From Pseudolysobacter antarcticus (GTDB lineage: Bacteria > Pseudomonadota > Gammaproteobacteria > Xanthomonadales > Rhodanobacteraceae), in NCBI RefSeq assembly GCF_004168365.1, contig NZ_CP035704.1, forward strand, positions 4,216,001-4,280,000: a stretch of 64,000 bases of DNA, in the 5' to 3' direction. Positions 54,438 through 63,662 of this stretch are shown piece after piece (position 1 is the first letter of the stretch; every line of letters starts with the position of its first letter). The notes below the pieces were generated by a model, which saw only the letters and a program-made list of their open reading frames with translations, made no database searches and was not told where the DNA came from. A program made the translations under genes and the position numbers.

Positions 54438-54923
54438 TCAATGCAATGCGGCAAGAAAAACCGCCGCCAACGTTTCCATGCCGACACGATCTTCGTCGTC
54501 GAAGCGCGCCGGGATCGGGCTATCCACATCCCACACGCCGATCAGTCGATCGTCCAGATACAACGGCACGACGATTTCCGAACGCGATGCTGCATCGCAG
54601 GCAATGTGCCCCGGAAATTCATCGACATCCACCACCAATTGCGTTTTGCGCGTCAGCGCCGCGGTGCCGCAAACGCCACGACCGAGCGCGATGCGGATAC
54701 ACGCGGGTTTGCCCTGAAACGGACCGACCACGAGTTCGCTGCCGTCGTAGAAATAAAATCCGGCCCAGTTCACATCGGGCAGCGCGTGATACACGAGTGC
54801 GGCAAAATTCGCAGCGTTCGCAATACGATCGCGCTCGCCAAACATCAGGCCGCGCGCCTGCTCGGCCAACTCCTCGTACAACGCGGTTTTGGTCGTGGCT
54901 TGCAGCGGTGCAGCAACAAACAT
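54438..54923 (-). CDS. msrC: Free methionine-R-sulfoxide reductase (GAF domain)
   Basis: Cytoplasmic oxidative-stress enzyme (161 aa) that reduces free methionine-R-sulfoxide. It is one GAF domain with the three family cysteines Cys75, Cys85 and Cys109 (PACIRI, GRGVCGTAA, GHIACDAASRSEIVVPL), matching E. coli fRMsr. Normal length. It lies 14 bases upstream of the TfoX_C gene on the same strand and is divergent from the TMEM175-like gene. Confidence 0.92.
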   Translation of the reverse strand: MFVAAPLQATTKTALYEELAEQARGLMFGERDRIANAANFAALVYHALPDVNWAGFYFYDGSELVVGPFQGKPACIRIALGRGVCGTAALTRKTQLVVDVDEFPGHIACDAASRSEIVVPLYLDDRLIGVWDVDSPIPARFDDEDRVGMETLAAVFLAALH

Positions 54924-55025
54924 GGCGGGCTCCGAACTGGCGCAATCCGCATTCTAGCGGTTCCGCGCCTTTGCCGCGCGCCGCGCAGTTGCTTATGCTC
55001 GACCTTTCGGAGGGAACTCACACTC

Positions 55026-55766
55026 ATGCGCAAACCAAAATCGAGCGCCGACGTCTTGCAGGTTCGTCGCCATCAACCCACACGACTCGAAGGTTTTGTC
55101 GATGCGGCATTTGCGTTCTCGCTGACACTTGTGGTGATTTCGATCGGACATATTCCCGAATCGGTACCGGAAATGTTGCAGGCGTTGCGCGGCATTCCGG
55201 CGTTCGCCGTATGTTTTCTGTTGATCGCGCGGATGTGGAATTCGCATCGCAATTGGGGCCGCTACTACGCCATCGAGGATACGACCGGACTGGTCTTGAG
55301 TCTGCTGCTGGTGTTTCTGGTGATGTTGTATGTGTATCCATTGCGTTTGCTGTTTTCGCTGCTGTTCGCGGGCGCAAGCGCCGGCTGGATGGGCGACCAC
55401 GACTTCGCGCTGCACACTCTTGATGAACTGCGTGCCGCGTACATTGTTTACGGCGTGGGCTTCGCCGCAATCGCGCTGGTTTTTGTATTGCTGTATGGCC
55501 ACGCATTGCGCTTGCGCGACAGCCTGGCGCTCGCTGCCGATGAAGTGCTGGCGACACGTATGCACATGACGATGTGGCTGGGTACCGGGTCGGTGGCAAT
55601 GCTGTCGGCACTGCTGGCAGCATTTCTTCCCGCCGAGGATGGCGCGACCACATTAGTGATCGCGTTGCCAGGCAACGTGTATCTTCTGATTTTCGTCGCA
55701 CTGACAACGGTGAAGCGCTATTACATGCGCCGCATCGTCGCGCTACAGCGTGCGGATCCGGCATGA
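55026..55766 (+). CDS. TMEM175/DUF1211-like membrane channel protein
   Basis: Membrane protein (246 aa) of the TMEM175 potassium-channel family. Helix 1 begins with RLEGFVDAAFAFSLTLVVI (Arg20, Phe24, Asp26). The hallmark RxxxFSD motif reads RLEGFVD, with valine in place of serine. Five to six hydrophobic segments are present. The ATG at 55026 follows GGAGGG, with somewhat long spacing. The stop overlaps the bioD start (ATGA), an unexpected partner. Selectivity cannot be judged from sequence. Confidence 0.83.
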   Translation: MRKPKSSADVLQVRRHQPTRLEGFVDAAFAFSLTLVVISIGHIPESVPEMLQALRGIPAFAVCFLLIARMWNSHRNWGRYYAIEDTTGLVLSLLLVFLVMLYVYPLRLLFSLLFAGASAGWMGDHDFALHTLDELRAAYIVYGVGFAAIALVFVLLYGHALRLRDSLALAADEVLATRMHMTMWLGTGSVAMLSALLAAFLPAEDGATTLVIALPGNVYLLIFVALTTVKRYYMRRIVALQRADPA

Positions 55767-56446
55767 GTTGCAGCGTTTTCATCACCGGCACCGACACCGG
55801 CATCGGCAAGACAACCTGCAGTGCAGCATTGCTGGTCGCATTGCGAGGTAGCGGTTTGCGCGCCGTCGGCATGAAACCGGTGGCGAGCGGTTGCCGAGAA
55901 ACCGCGCTTGGCTTGCGCAACGACGATGCCGAATTGCTGCTCGAGCATGGCGAGCCTGGCATCGATTACGCGCTGGTGAATCCTTATGCATTCGCCGCAC
56001 CGATCGCGCCGTCGATTGCCGCGGCGGATGCGGGCACCGCCATTGAGCTCGACATTCTGCGCAGCGCTTTTGCGACGCTAGCCCGGCACAACGATGTTGT
56101 CGTGGTCGAAGGCGTTGGCGGCTGGGCGGCGCCGTTGTCGGCAACATTGATGCAAGCCGATCTGGTGCGCGAATTGCGATTGCCGGTGATTCTGGTAGTC
56201 GGCTTGCGGCTGGGTTGCATCAATCACGCGGTGCTCAGTGCGCGCGCGATTGTCGCGGACGGCTGCGAATTACTCGGCTGGATCGCCAATACGATCGATC
56301 CGCAAATGTTGCGTATCGAGGAAAATCTGGCGGCTTTGAAAAAGCTGCTACCAGCGCCGTGCCTGGGCCGGTTGCCGACCCAAAATCCGGCTGATCCGAT
56401 CGCGCTTGCCAGCGAACTGGACGATGCCGTGCGCACGCTGGCCTGA
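55763..56446 (+). CDS. bioD: Dethiobiotin synthetase
   Basis: ATP-dependent enzyme (227 aa) closing the ureido ring of dethiobiotin, the penultimate biotin step. It has the P-loop GTDTGIGKTTCSAAL, MKPVASGC and EGVGGWAAPL. Length is normal. Other bio genes are not in the window. It overlaps the TMEM175-like gene by four bases. Confidence 0.93.
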   Translation: MSCSVFITGTDTGIGKTTCSAALLVALRGSGLRAVGMKPVASGCRETALGLRNDDAELLLEHGEPGIDYALVNPYAFAAPIAPSIAAADAGTAIELDILRSAFATLARHNDVVVVEGVGGWAAPLSATLMQADLVRELRLPVILVVGLRLGCINHAVLSARAIVADGCELLGWIANTIDPQMLRIEENLAALKKLLPAPCLGRLPTQNPADPIALASELDDAVRTLA

Positions 56447-56526
56447 CCGCAGCGCGTTCACTTTGCCGTGCCGCATTGCCCGCCACACTTGCTAAACTTG
56501 GCAATCCAGCAAACTACGGAGTACGC

Positions 56527-56874
56527 ATGTCGACCCAACGTTATTATTTGAGCATTGCCGATCTCGCGCACGCGCGCGGCGAAAATCCGGCATTTTCGTT
56601 TCAGGGTGTTTCCGCCGAGAGTTTTGCGCAGGCGCTGCAGGCCGCGTTGCGCAAGCCAACACTGTGGCAGCAATGGAGCGCGGATCAGACCGATCCCGAC
56701 AGCATCGATCCGGCGCTTGGCCAGACTGATCCCAGCGCCACGGTGAGCGCCAAACAAGCCGATCTGCATGTCGATATCGAAGTCGTTACGTCGCTCTCGC
56801 ACACGATCCTCAAGCATCGCCTGGCCCTGCTGGCCGGCCACAGCTGGGAACTGCACGACGTAAAACCCGCCTGA
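56527..56874 (+). CDS. Conserved hypothetical protein
   Basis: Small acidic protein of 115 aa with GGAG just upstream of its ATG. It contains no known domain; a QADLHVDIEVVTSLSHTILKHRL segment suggests an alpha/beta fold. No signal peptide. It stands between bioD and the peptidase pair. Its codon use matches the neighbours, so it is probably a real lineage-specific gene. Confidence 0.7.
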   Translation: MSTQRYYLSIADLAHARGENPAFSFQGVSAESFAQALQAALRKPTLWQQWSADQTDPDSIDPALGQTDPSATVSAKQADLHVDIEVVTSLSHTILKHRLALLAGHSWELHDVKPA

Positions 56875-57006
56875 AATTGCCGCTCGACACAGCGCACGCA
56901 TGCCTTACGACACATGCGTCGCGCTGATGCGGCTGGTTTACTGCGCCGTTGAAAACATATTCTGCCGCGCGAAGCCGCGCCGCCATTCACTACTGGAGAC
57001 TTTCTC

Positions 57007-59169
57007 ATGCATCGCTCACATGCCTGTTTGATGGCCGCGACGCTCGCGCTTGGCGCCTGCTCGGCAACGCCGCACAAAACCGCTGAAACCAAATCGCCAC
57101 CGACTGCGGAAGCCGTTGCCGTGAATCCGTTTTTTACTGCCAGCACGTTGCCGTTTCAAGCGCCGCCGTTCGACAAGATCAAGGAAACCGACTACCAGCC
57201 GGCGATCGAGGAAGGCATGCAGCAGCACCTGGTCGAGATCGAAAAAATCGCCAACAACAGCGCACCGCCGAGCTTCGACAATACGTTTGTGGCGATGCAA
57301 AAATCCGGCGAGTTGCTGAATCGTGTGATGCGCTCGTTCGGTGCAGTGGCTGGCGCCAATACCAGCCCGCTACTGCAGAAAGTGCAGCAGGAAGAAGCAC
57401 CGAAAATGGCCGCGCACCAAGATGCGATTACGCTCAACGGCAAACTTTTCCAACGCATCGAAACGGTTTACAAACAACGCGAATCGCTCAAGCTCGATGC
57501 CGAATCGCGGCGTTTGGTCGAAGTCACCTACGACAATTTTGTGCACGCCGGCGCGCGTCTTTCGGAAGCGGACAAGACCCGGCTAAAAGAGCTCAACAAA
57601 GAACAATCCACACTCAGCACGCAGTTTGGCAAACAGTTATTGGCCGCCACGAAAGATGGCGCACTGGTGATCGATGACAAGGCCAAGCTTGATGGTTTGT
57701 CGGATGCCGATATCACCGCCGCCGCGCAAGCAGCGAAAGATCGCAAGCTGGATGGCAAGTGGGTGGTGACGCTGCAGAACACCACACAGCAACCCGCGCT
57801 GCAAAGTTTGAACGACCGCAGCACGCGCGACGCGTTGTACAAGGCGTCGTGGGATCGCGCCGAAAAAGGCGATGCCAACGATACGCGCGACATCATCACG
57901 CGCATCGCGCAGCTTCGCGCCGAACAGGCCAAGCTGCTCGGTTACCCGAATTATGCCGCGTGGAAACTCGAAGACCAGATGGCGAAGACGCCGCCGACCG
58001 CGATCAAGTTCATGCAGAATCTTGTACCCGCCGCGACCGCGCGTGCGCGCAAAGAAGCGGCCGATATCCAGGCCGTGATCGATCAGCAGAAAGGCGGTTT
58101 CAAACTCGCTGCGTGGGATTGGGAGCATTACGCCGAGCAGGTGCGCAAGGCGAAATACAATCTCGACGAAGCGCAGATCAAGCCGTATTTCGAGATCGAC
58201 AACGTGCTGCAGAACGGCGTGTTCTACGCGGCCAATCAGTTGTACGGCATCAGCTTCAAGGAGCGCCACGACATTCCGGTATATCAACCGGACGTGCGTG
58301 TGTTCGAGGTGTTTGATGCCGATGGCAGTTCGATGGCGCTGTTCTATTGCGACTATTTCAAGCGCGACAACAAGAACGGCGGCGCGTGGATGAGCAATTT
58401 CGTCACGCAGTCGAAAATGCTTGGTACCAAGCCGGTGATCTATAACGTTGCCAACTTCACCAAGCCGGCCGCAGGCGAACCGGCACTGCTGTCGTTCGCC
58501 GATGTGATCACCATGTTCCACGAGTTCGGCCACGGTCTGCACGGGCTGTTTGCGAGCTCGGAATATCCGCAGCTGTCGGGCGCCAATACGCCGCGCGATT
58601 TCGTCGAGTTCCCGTCGCAGTTCAACGAGCACTGGGCGACCGATCCGAAGATTTTTGCGCACTACGCGAAACACTACAAAACCGGTGAGGCGATGCCGCA
58701 GGCGCTGGTCGACAAGATCAAGAAATCCGACAAGTTCAACAAGGGCTACGACATGACCGAGCTGGTCGCCGCGGCGTTGCTCGACATGAACTGGCACACA
58801 CTCAAAGCCGACGCAGCGAAACAGGATGCCGACAAATTCGAGGCGGCGGCGTTGAAGAAAGAAAAAATCGATCTGGCCTACGTGCCGCCGCGTTATCGTT
58901 CGAGCTATTTTTCCCACATTTGGGGCAACGGTTACGCCGCGGGTTATTACGCTTATCTATGGACGCAAATGCTGGCCGATGACGGCTTTCAGTGGTTCGT
59001 CGAGCACGGCGGCCTGACGCGTGAGAACGGCGATCGTTTCCGTGCGATGGTGCTGTCGCGCGGCAACACCGAGGATCTCGCCACGCTGTACAAGAATTGG
59101 CGCGGCAAAGAGCCGACCGTGCAGCCGATGCTGATCAATCGCGGCCTCAAGGACGCGGCGAAAAAATAA
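57007..59169 (+). CDS. dcp: M3 metallopeptidase (dipeptidyl carboxypeptidase-like), lipoprotein
   Basis: Zinc oligopeptidase (720 aa) of family M3A, like Dcp. The signal ends in a lipobox (LGAC, Cys18), so it should be membrane-anchored. The catalytic site is FHEFGHGLHG with His505, Glu506 and His509, with the third ligand Glu about 25 residues on. A terminal RSSYFSHIWGNGYAAGYYAY segment is the conserved substrate-binding region. It degrades short peptides. A close paralogue follows immediately, transcribed in the same direction. Confidence 0.92.
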   Translation: MHRSHACLMAATLALGACSATPHKTAETKSPPTAEAVAVNPFFTASTLPFQAPPFDKIKETDYQPAIEEGMQQHLVEIEKIANNSAPPSFDNTFVAMQKSGELLNRVMRSFGAVAGANTSPLLQKVQQEEAPKMAAHQDAITLNGKLFQRIETVYKQRESLKLDAESRRLVEVTYDNFVHAGARLSEADKTRLKELNKEQSTLSTQFGKQLLAATKDGALVIDDKAKLDGLSDADITAAAQAAKDRKLDGKWVVTLQNTTQQPALQSLNDRSTRDALYKASWDRAEKGDANDTRDIITRIAQLRAEQAKLLGYPNYAAWKLEDQMAKTPPTAIKFMQNLVPAATARARKEAADIQAVIDQQKGGFKLAAWDWEHYAEQVRKAKYNLDEAQIKPYFEIDNVLQNGVFYAANQLYGISFKERHDIPVYQPDVRVFEVFDADGSSMALFYCDYFKRDNKNGGAWMSNFVTQSKMLGTKPVIYNVANFTKPAAGEPALLSFADVITMFHEFGHGLHGLFASSEYPQLSGANTPRDFVEFPSQFNEHWATDPKIFAHYAKHYKTGEAMPQALVDKIKKSDKFNKGYDMTELVAAALLDMNWHTLKADAAKQDADKFEAAALKKEKIDLAYVPPRYRSSYFSHIWGNGYAAGYYAYLWTQMLADDGFQWFVEHGGLTRENGDRFRAMVLSRGNTEDLATLYKNWRGKEPTVQPMLINRGLKDAAKK

Positions 59170-59315
59170 TCACTGATATTGTCGTTTTGAAACGCCGCAC
59201 GCGCCGACAAATCCCGACGCGTGTGGCGCCCGAATTATCCGTGCCGCAATACGGATCGCCAGACGTCGACAATGACTGGCTGTCGCTGCGGCTCCATCAC
59301 CCGAGGAGACTACCC

Positions 59316-61484
59316 ATGTATCGAACACATGTCTGTTTGATCGTAGCCGGACTGGCGCTTGCCGTTGGTTCTGCCATCGCCGTTGAAACGCCCGCCGCCA
59401 AGGCGCAACCCGCGAGCGCACCCGCCGCCATGAATCCTTTTTTCGCCAGCAGTACCTTGCAATACCAGGCGCCGCCGTTCGACAAGATCAAGGACAGCGA
59501 TTATCAGCCCGCGATCGACGAAGGCATGAAACAGCAAATTGCCGAAATCGAAAAAATCGCCAATCAAACCGATGCCGCGACATTCGACAACACGATCGTC
59601 GCGATAGAGCGTTCCGGCGCATTGCTGACGCGCGTCGGCAAGGTATTTTTTGCGCTCGCGCAGTCCAACACCAACGACACGTTGCAGAAAGTGCAGGAAG
59701 TCGAAGCACCAAAACTCGCGGCGCATCAGGATGCGATTTTCCTCAATCCGAAATTGTTCGCGCGCGTGAAAGCCTTGTACGACCATCGTGTCGAACTCGA
59801 TGCCGAATCGAAATTTCTGGCGGAACGTTATTACCGCAATTTCGTGCGTGCCGGTGCGCAATTGTCCGAGGCCGACAAGGCCAGCCTGCGCAAGCTCAAC
59901 GAAGAAGAGTCAACGCTGCAGAATGATTTCCAGACCAAGCTGTTGGCCGCAACCAAGGCCGGCGCGATCGTCGCCAAGGACAAGAAGACGTTTGCCGGAT
60001 TGAGCGACGGCGATATCGCCGCCGCCGCAGAAGCCGCGAAAGATCGCAAGCTCGATGGCCAATGGGTGCTGACTTTGCAGAACACCACGCAGCAGCCGGC
60101 GCAAGTGACCTTGAGCAATCGTGCAACCCGCGAGCAGCTGTTCAAGGCGTCCACCACGCGTACCGAACATAGCGATGGCAACGACGAGCGCGCCACCATC
60201 CAGCGCCTCGCGCAATTGCGTGCGCAGAAAGCCAAGTTGCTCGGATATCCGACGTATGCGGCCTACAGCCTCGAAGATCAGATGGCGAAAACGCCGGAAC
60301 ACGCGATCTCGCTGATGACCAACATGGTGCCCGCAGCGGTGGCGAAGGCCAAAGGCGAGGCAGACAAAATGCAGGCGTTGGTCGACAAGCAGAAAGGCGG
60401 CTTCAAGCTCGCGCCGTGGGATTGGCAGTTCTACGCCGAGCAGGTGCGCAAGGCCGAATATGATCTCGACGAAGCGCAGGTCAAGCCGTATTTCGAGCTT
60501 GATCGCGTGCTGCACGACGGCGTGTTTTTCGCTGCCAACAAGTTGTACGGCCTGACCTTCAAGGAACGTCACGACATTCCGGTGTATCAGCCCGACGTGC
60601 GCGTGTTCGAAGTGTTCGACGCCGACGGCAGCTCGATGGCGTTGTGGTACGCGGATTATTTCAAACGCGACAACAAGGCCGGTGGCGCATGGATGGACAC
60701 ATTCGTCGATCAATCTGGTTTGCTCGGTACGCATCCGGTCGCGTTCAACGTCTGCAACTTCACCAAGCCTGCCGCGGGACAACCGGCGCTGATCAGTTTT
60801 GATGACGCGACCACGATGTTCCACGAATTCGGCCACGCCCTGCACGGCATGTTTTCGAACGTGAAATATCCGCAGCTCGCCGGCACCAACGTGCCGCGTG
60901 ATTTTGTCGAGTTTCCGTCGCAATTCAACGAGCACTGGGCGCTCGATCCGGCCGTGTTTGCCAACTACGCCAAGCACTACAAGACCGGCGAAGCGATGCC
61001 TGCCGCGCTAGTGGAAAAGATCAAGAAAGCGCGCACCTTCAACCAGGGTTTTGCGAGCACCGAATATCTGTCGGCCGCGTTGCTCGACATGGCGTGGCAC
61101 ACCTTGCCGGCTGATGCGCCGAAGAAAGATGTGGATGCTTTCGAGGCCGAATCGCTGAAGCGTTTCGGCACCGATTACGCCTTGGTGCCGCCGCGTTATC
61201 GCACGAGTTATTTCGCGCACATCTGGGGCGGCGGTTATTCGGCAGGTTATTACGCGTATCTGTGGAGCGAAGTGCTGGATGACGATGCGTATTACTGGTT
61301 CCGCGATCATGGCGGCATGACGCGCGAGAACGGCAAGCGCTTTCGCGACATGATCCTGTCGCAGGGCAGCACACAGGAAATGGCTGCGATGTATCGCGCT
61401 TTCAGCGGTCACGATCCGAGCGTCGAGCCACTGCTCGAACAGCGCGGACTGAAGCCGGAGAAAGCGGCCGAAAAATCCAAATAG
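59316..61484 (+). CDS. M3 metallopeptidase paralogue, soluble exported
   Basis: Second M3A peptidase (722 aa), similar throughout to the previous gene (NPFFASSTLQYQAPPFDKIK against NPFFTASTLPFQAPPFDKIK). GAGGAG precedes the ATG at 59316, which is 147 bases after the first gene. The zinc motif is FHEFGHALHGMF (His503). The N-terminal signal (MYRTHVCLIVAGLALAVGSAIA) has no lipobox, so this copy should be soluble in the periplasm. The pair arose by tandem duplication and has separated in localisation. A terminator follows. Confidence 0.92.
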   Translation: MYRTHVCLIVAGLALAVGSAIAVETPAAKAQPASAPAAMNPFFASSTLQYQAPPFDKIKDSDYQPAIDEGMKQQIAEIEKIANQTDAATFDNTIVAIERSGALLTRVGKVFFALAQSNTNDTLQKVQEVEAPKLAAHQDAIFLNPKLFARVKALYDHRVELDAESKFLAERYYRNFVRAGAQLSEADKASLRKLNEEESTLQNDFQTKLLAATKAGAIVAKDKKTFAGLSDGDIAAAAEAAKDRKLDGQWVLTLQNTTQQPAQVTLSNRATREQLFKASTTRTEHSDGNDERATIQRLAQLRAQKAKLLGYPTYAAYSLEDQMAKTPEHAISLMTNMVPAAVAKAKGEADKMQALVDKQKGGFKLAPWDWQFYAEQVRKAEYDLDEAQVKPYFELDRVLHDGVFFAANKLYGLTFKERHDIPVYQPDVRVFEVFDADGSSMALWYADYFKRDNKAGGAWMDTFVDQSGLLGTHPVAFNVCNFTKPAAGQPALISFDDATTMFHEFGHALHGMFSNVKYPQLAGTNVPRDFVEFPSQFNEHWALDPAVFANYAKHYKTGEAMPAALVEKIKKARTFNQGFASTEYLSAALLDMAWHTLPADAPKKDVDAFEAESLKRFGTDYALVPPRYRTSYFAHIWGGGYSAGYYAYLWSEVLDDDAYYWFRDHGGMTRENGKRFRDMILSQGSTQEMAAMYRAFSGHDPSVEPLLEQRGLKPEKAAEKSK

Positions 61485-61509
61485 TCTCGGGTTGAAATAG
61501 GTTAATCGA

Positions 61510-61540
61510 AGCGGGTCTGGCAACAGGCCCGCTTTTTTTT
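61510..61540 (+). terminator. Intrinsic terminator after the M3 peptidase pair
   Basis: A 10-base stem (61510-61519 with 61524-61533, one G-U) around a CAA-containing loop is followed by eight T. Confidence 0.88.
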
Positions 61541-61638
61541 GACGTTGATTTGATGGCGCGTGATACAGGCAGTAATCGCTATTTGCTATTGTGCAAACGT
61601 CCAAGCCGACGTTTTACTCACCGCAAAAGGAATACCCC

Positions 61639-62526
61639 ATGCTACCCGCTCAGTCCGCCTCCAATCTGCTGAAATATGCCGTTGTCGCCGCCGCGATTGT
61701 GCTGGCGCTGGTTTTCGCGTGGCCGTTTTACACCGTGCCCACGGGTTTTCGCGGCGTGGTCACGACCTTCGGCAAGATCACCAATGTGGAAGATGAAGGT
61801 CTGGTCATCCTGCCACCGTGGCGCAAGCTCAGCGTGTTCAGCATTCGCGCCGAACAAGCCGATATCGAAAGTGCGGAAGGCAGTACGTCGGATACGCAGC
61901 CGGTCAAGGTCAGCCTGACCGTGCGTTATTCGATTGCGACCGATCGTGTGTCGGAGGTATACGAAAAATATTCGCATAACGGCGATCTGTCGTCGTACGT
62001 GCAAACCGCGACGCAGGAAATCTTCAAGGCGGTCACGGCAAAATACAGCGCACCCGACCTGATCGCGCAGCGCGCCAAAGTATCGAGTGACATCAATACC
62101 GCGCTGCGTGAAAAACTCACGTTGTACGGCGCGTCGGTGATCAACATCGACATGCGCTCGTTCGCGTTTTCGCCGTCTTACATGAACGCGATCAACGAGA
62201 AGGTTACACAGGAACAATTGCGCCTCGGCGCCGAGAACAAACTCAAGACCGTCGAAGCCGAACAGAAGCAGAAAGTTGCCATCGCCGAAGCCGAAGCCAA
62301 CGCGCTGCGTGCGCAAGCCGACGGCGAAGCCTATGCCACGCTCAAAGCCGCAACCGCGCAAGCCGATGCGCTGAAGGTGCAAAACGCCGCGCTGTCGCAG
62401 AGCAAGGAAGTGCTTGAGCTACGCCGCATCGAAGTCGAGCAGACCAAGGCATCGAAATGGAACGGCGCGTTGCCGACGTCGATTTATGCCGGTGCGCCGA
62501 TTCCATTTTTGCATATCGAGAAGTGA
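61639..62526 (+). CDS. SPFH/Band 7 (prohibitin-like) membrane protein
   Basis: Membrane-anchored scaffold (295 aa). One N-terminal helix (YAVVAAAIVLALVFAWPFY) is followed by the SPFH domain (VPTGFRGVVTTFGKI, then the VSLTVRYSI strand) and a coiled-coil flotillin region (ENKLKTVEAEQKQKVAIAEAEANALRAQADGEAY). Such proteins form oligomers in membrane microdomains and regulate FtsH-type proteases. AAAAGGA precedes the ATG at 61639 with usual spacing; the longer reading frame lacks a site. Confidence 0.9.
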   Translation: MLPAQSASNLLKYAVVAAAIVLALVFAWPFYTVPTGFRGVVTTFGKITNVEDEGLVILPPWRKLSVFSIRAEQADIESAEGSTSDTQPVKVSLTVRYSIATDRVSEVYEKYSHNGDLSSYVQTATQEIFKAVTAKYSAPDLIAQRAKVSSDINTALREKLTLYGASVINIDMRSFAFSPSYMNAINEKVTQEQLRLGAENKLKTVEAEQKQKVAIAEAEANALRAQADGEAYATLKAATAQADALKVQNAALSQSKEVLELRRIEVEQTKASKWNGALPTSIYAGAPIPFLHIEK

Positions 62527-62555
62527 ATGAAGGAAACCAGCCAGCGTACATCACT

Positions 62556-63539
62556 CTAAATGCCTTCGAGAAATGTTGATCTCAACAACACATTATCGCG
62601 ATGGTAGGAAAGAAAGTGCTGTTGCCGCTGTGAAAATTCGCCGACGTTTAGCCGCCGCGTAGAACTTATTCCCATACGCGTTAACGACTCCGGATCAGCT
62701 ACAGGAGAGACGAGTACATCGCCGTTGTCATCAAAACCTATGAAACCCCGATCAAAAAGGTGGTCCGCGTTGGGTGTAAGCAACAATCCATTTTCGCCAT
62801 CGAGCCGCTCTTCATTGCTTGCATCGCGCCAAGGTTTGCAATGACTGGCGCGCAGATGTTCGGCTCGATTTACCCCGGTGATACGGCATGCACGTTCTCG
62901 CTGCATGACACGCTCTTTAAATAGACCTTGGCCGCGTCGCGCTATGACTACGGCCTCCCGATCAGTCATCGTTAGGTTTTCATCGACACGCACCATTTCT
63001 AACTCATGCTCTTCCCACTGGATCAGACCAATAGCTGGCTGTATTTCGGCTCCGTCCTGAATTTGTCGTCCCTGCACCAAGTCACGCGCTTCCCTTCCGA
63101 TCAGATCAATTAGTGCGCCAGCTAGCAATTCGGAAATGCCGGTCAAATAGACACTTTGCAGTCCATGACCATTTTCGCGCAATGGCGCATATCGAGTCGG
63201 AAGCAATCTAGATAGCCTAGCCATGTGATCCGATGGTCTGGTCTGGCTAATCAACTCCGCAAAGCGTACATCTACTCGCCAACCGATTCGATCCCAACGA
63301 ATTCCTGCTGCACCAAACTCCGCAGGCTTCGGAGCCTCGTACGCGTGAGAGGCAATGATTCCAATAGCCTTGATGAAAGTGTCAGCGAACGAGAAAACAA
63401 TATCGCCGGGAGCTACTTCGCGCATGAAGTCGTAGAACGGATTACGACTGCCGTTGCTCTTCAGCTTAGGAGACCAAAGGTAACCGCCCGGCACTTCGTG
63501 CCGGTAGGTCTGCTTTTGATTAACCCACCAATAGCGCAT
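62556..63539 (-). CDS. HNH endonuclease with N-terminal PUA/EVE-like domain
   Basis: Protein of 327 aa. The N-terminal 130 residues (MRYWWVNQKQTYRHEV, then VAPGDIVFSFADTFIKAIGI) resemble the PUA/EVE superfamily, which reads modified bases. The C-terminal half is an HNH nuclease (CRITGVNRAEHLRASHCKPW, then LDGENGLLLTPNADHLFDRG). This architecture is typical of modification-dependent restriction enzymes. The gene is less GC-rich than its neighbours, suggesting transfer. The HNH motif is complete in visible key residues (His of SHCKPW, Asn of NGLLL, His of DHLFD). No methylase is adjacent. Confidence 0.88.
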   Translation of the reverse strand: MRYWWVNQKQTYRHEVPGGYLWSPKLKSNGSRNPFYDFMREVAPGDIVFSFADTFIKAIGIIASHAYEAPKPAEFGAAGIRWDRIGWRVDVRFAELISQTRPSDHMARLSRLLPTRYAPLRENGHGLQSVYLTGISELLAGALIDLIGREARDLVQGRQIQDGAEIQPAIGLIQWEEHELEMVRVDENLTMTDREAVVIARRGQGLFKERVMQRERACRITGVNRAEHLRASHCKPWRDASNEERLDGENGLLLTPNADHLFDRGFIGFDDNGDVLVSPVADPESLTRMGISSTRRLNVGEFSQRQQHFLSYHRDNVLLRSTFLEGI

Positions 63540-63662
63540 ATGTCACGAGTCTATCCGAAACATCTACGCGGCATGAACGTTGTGCCAAAGCTGAAAACTT
63601 GAGCCTCGGAGCGTAGGCATTTGGCAGGGTCAATGGCCAATCAAAAGCTTTAAATATCGATA

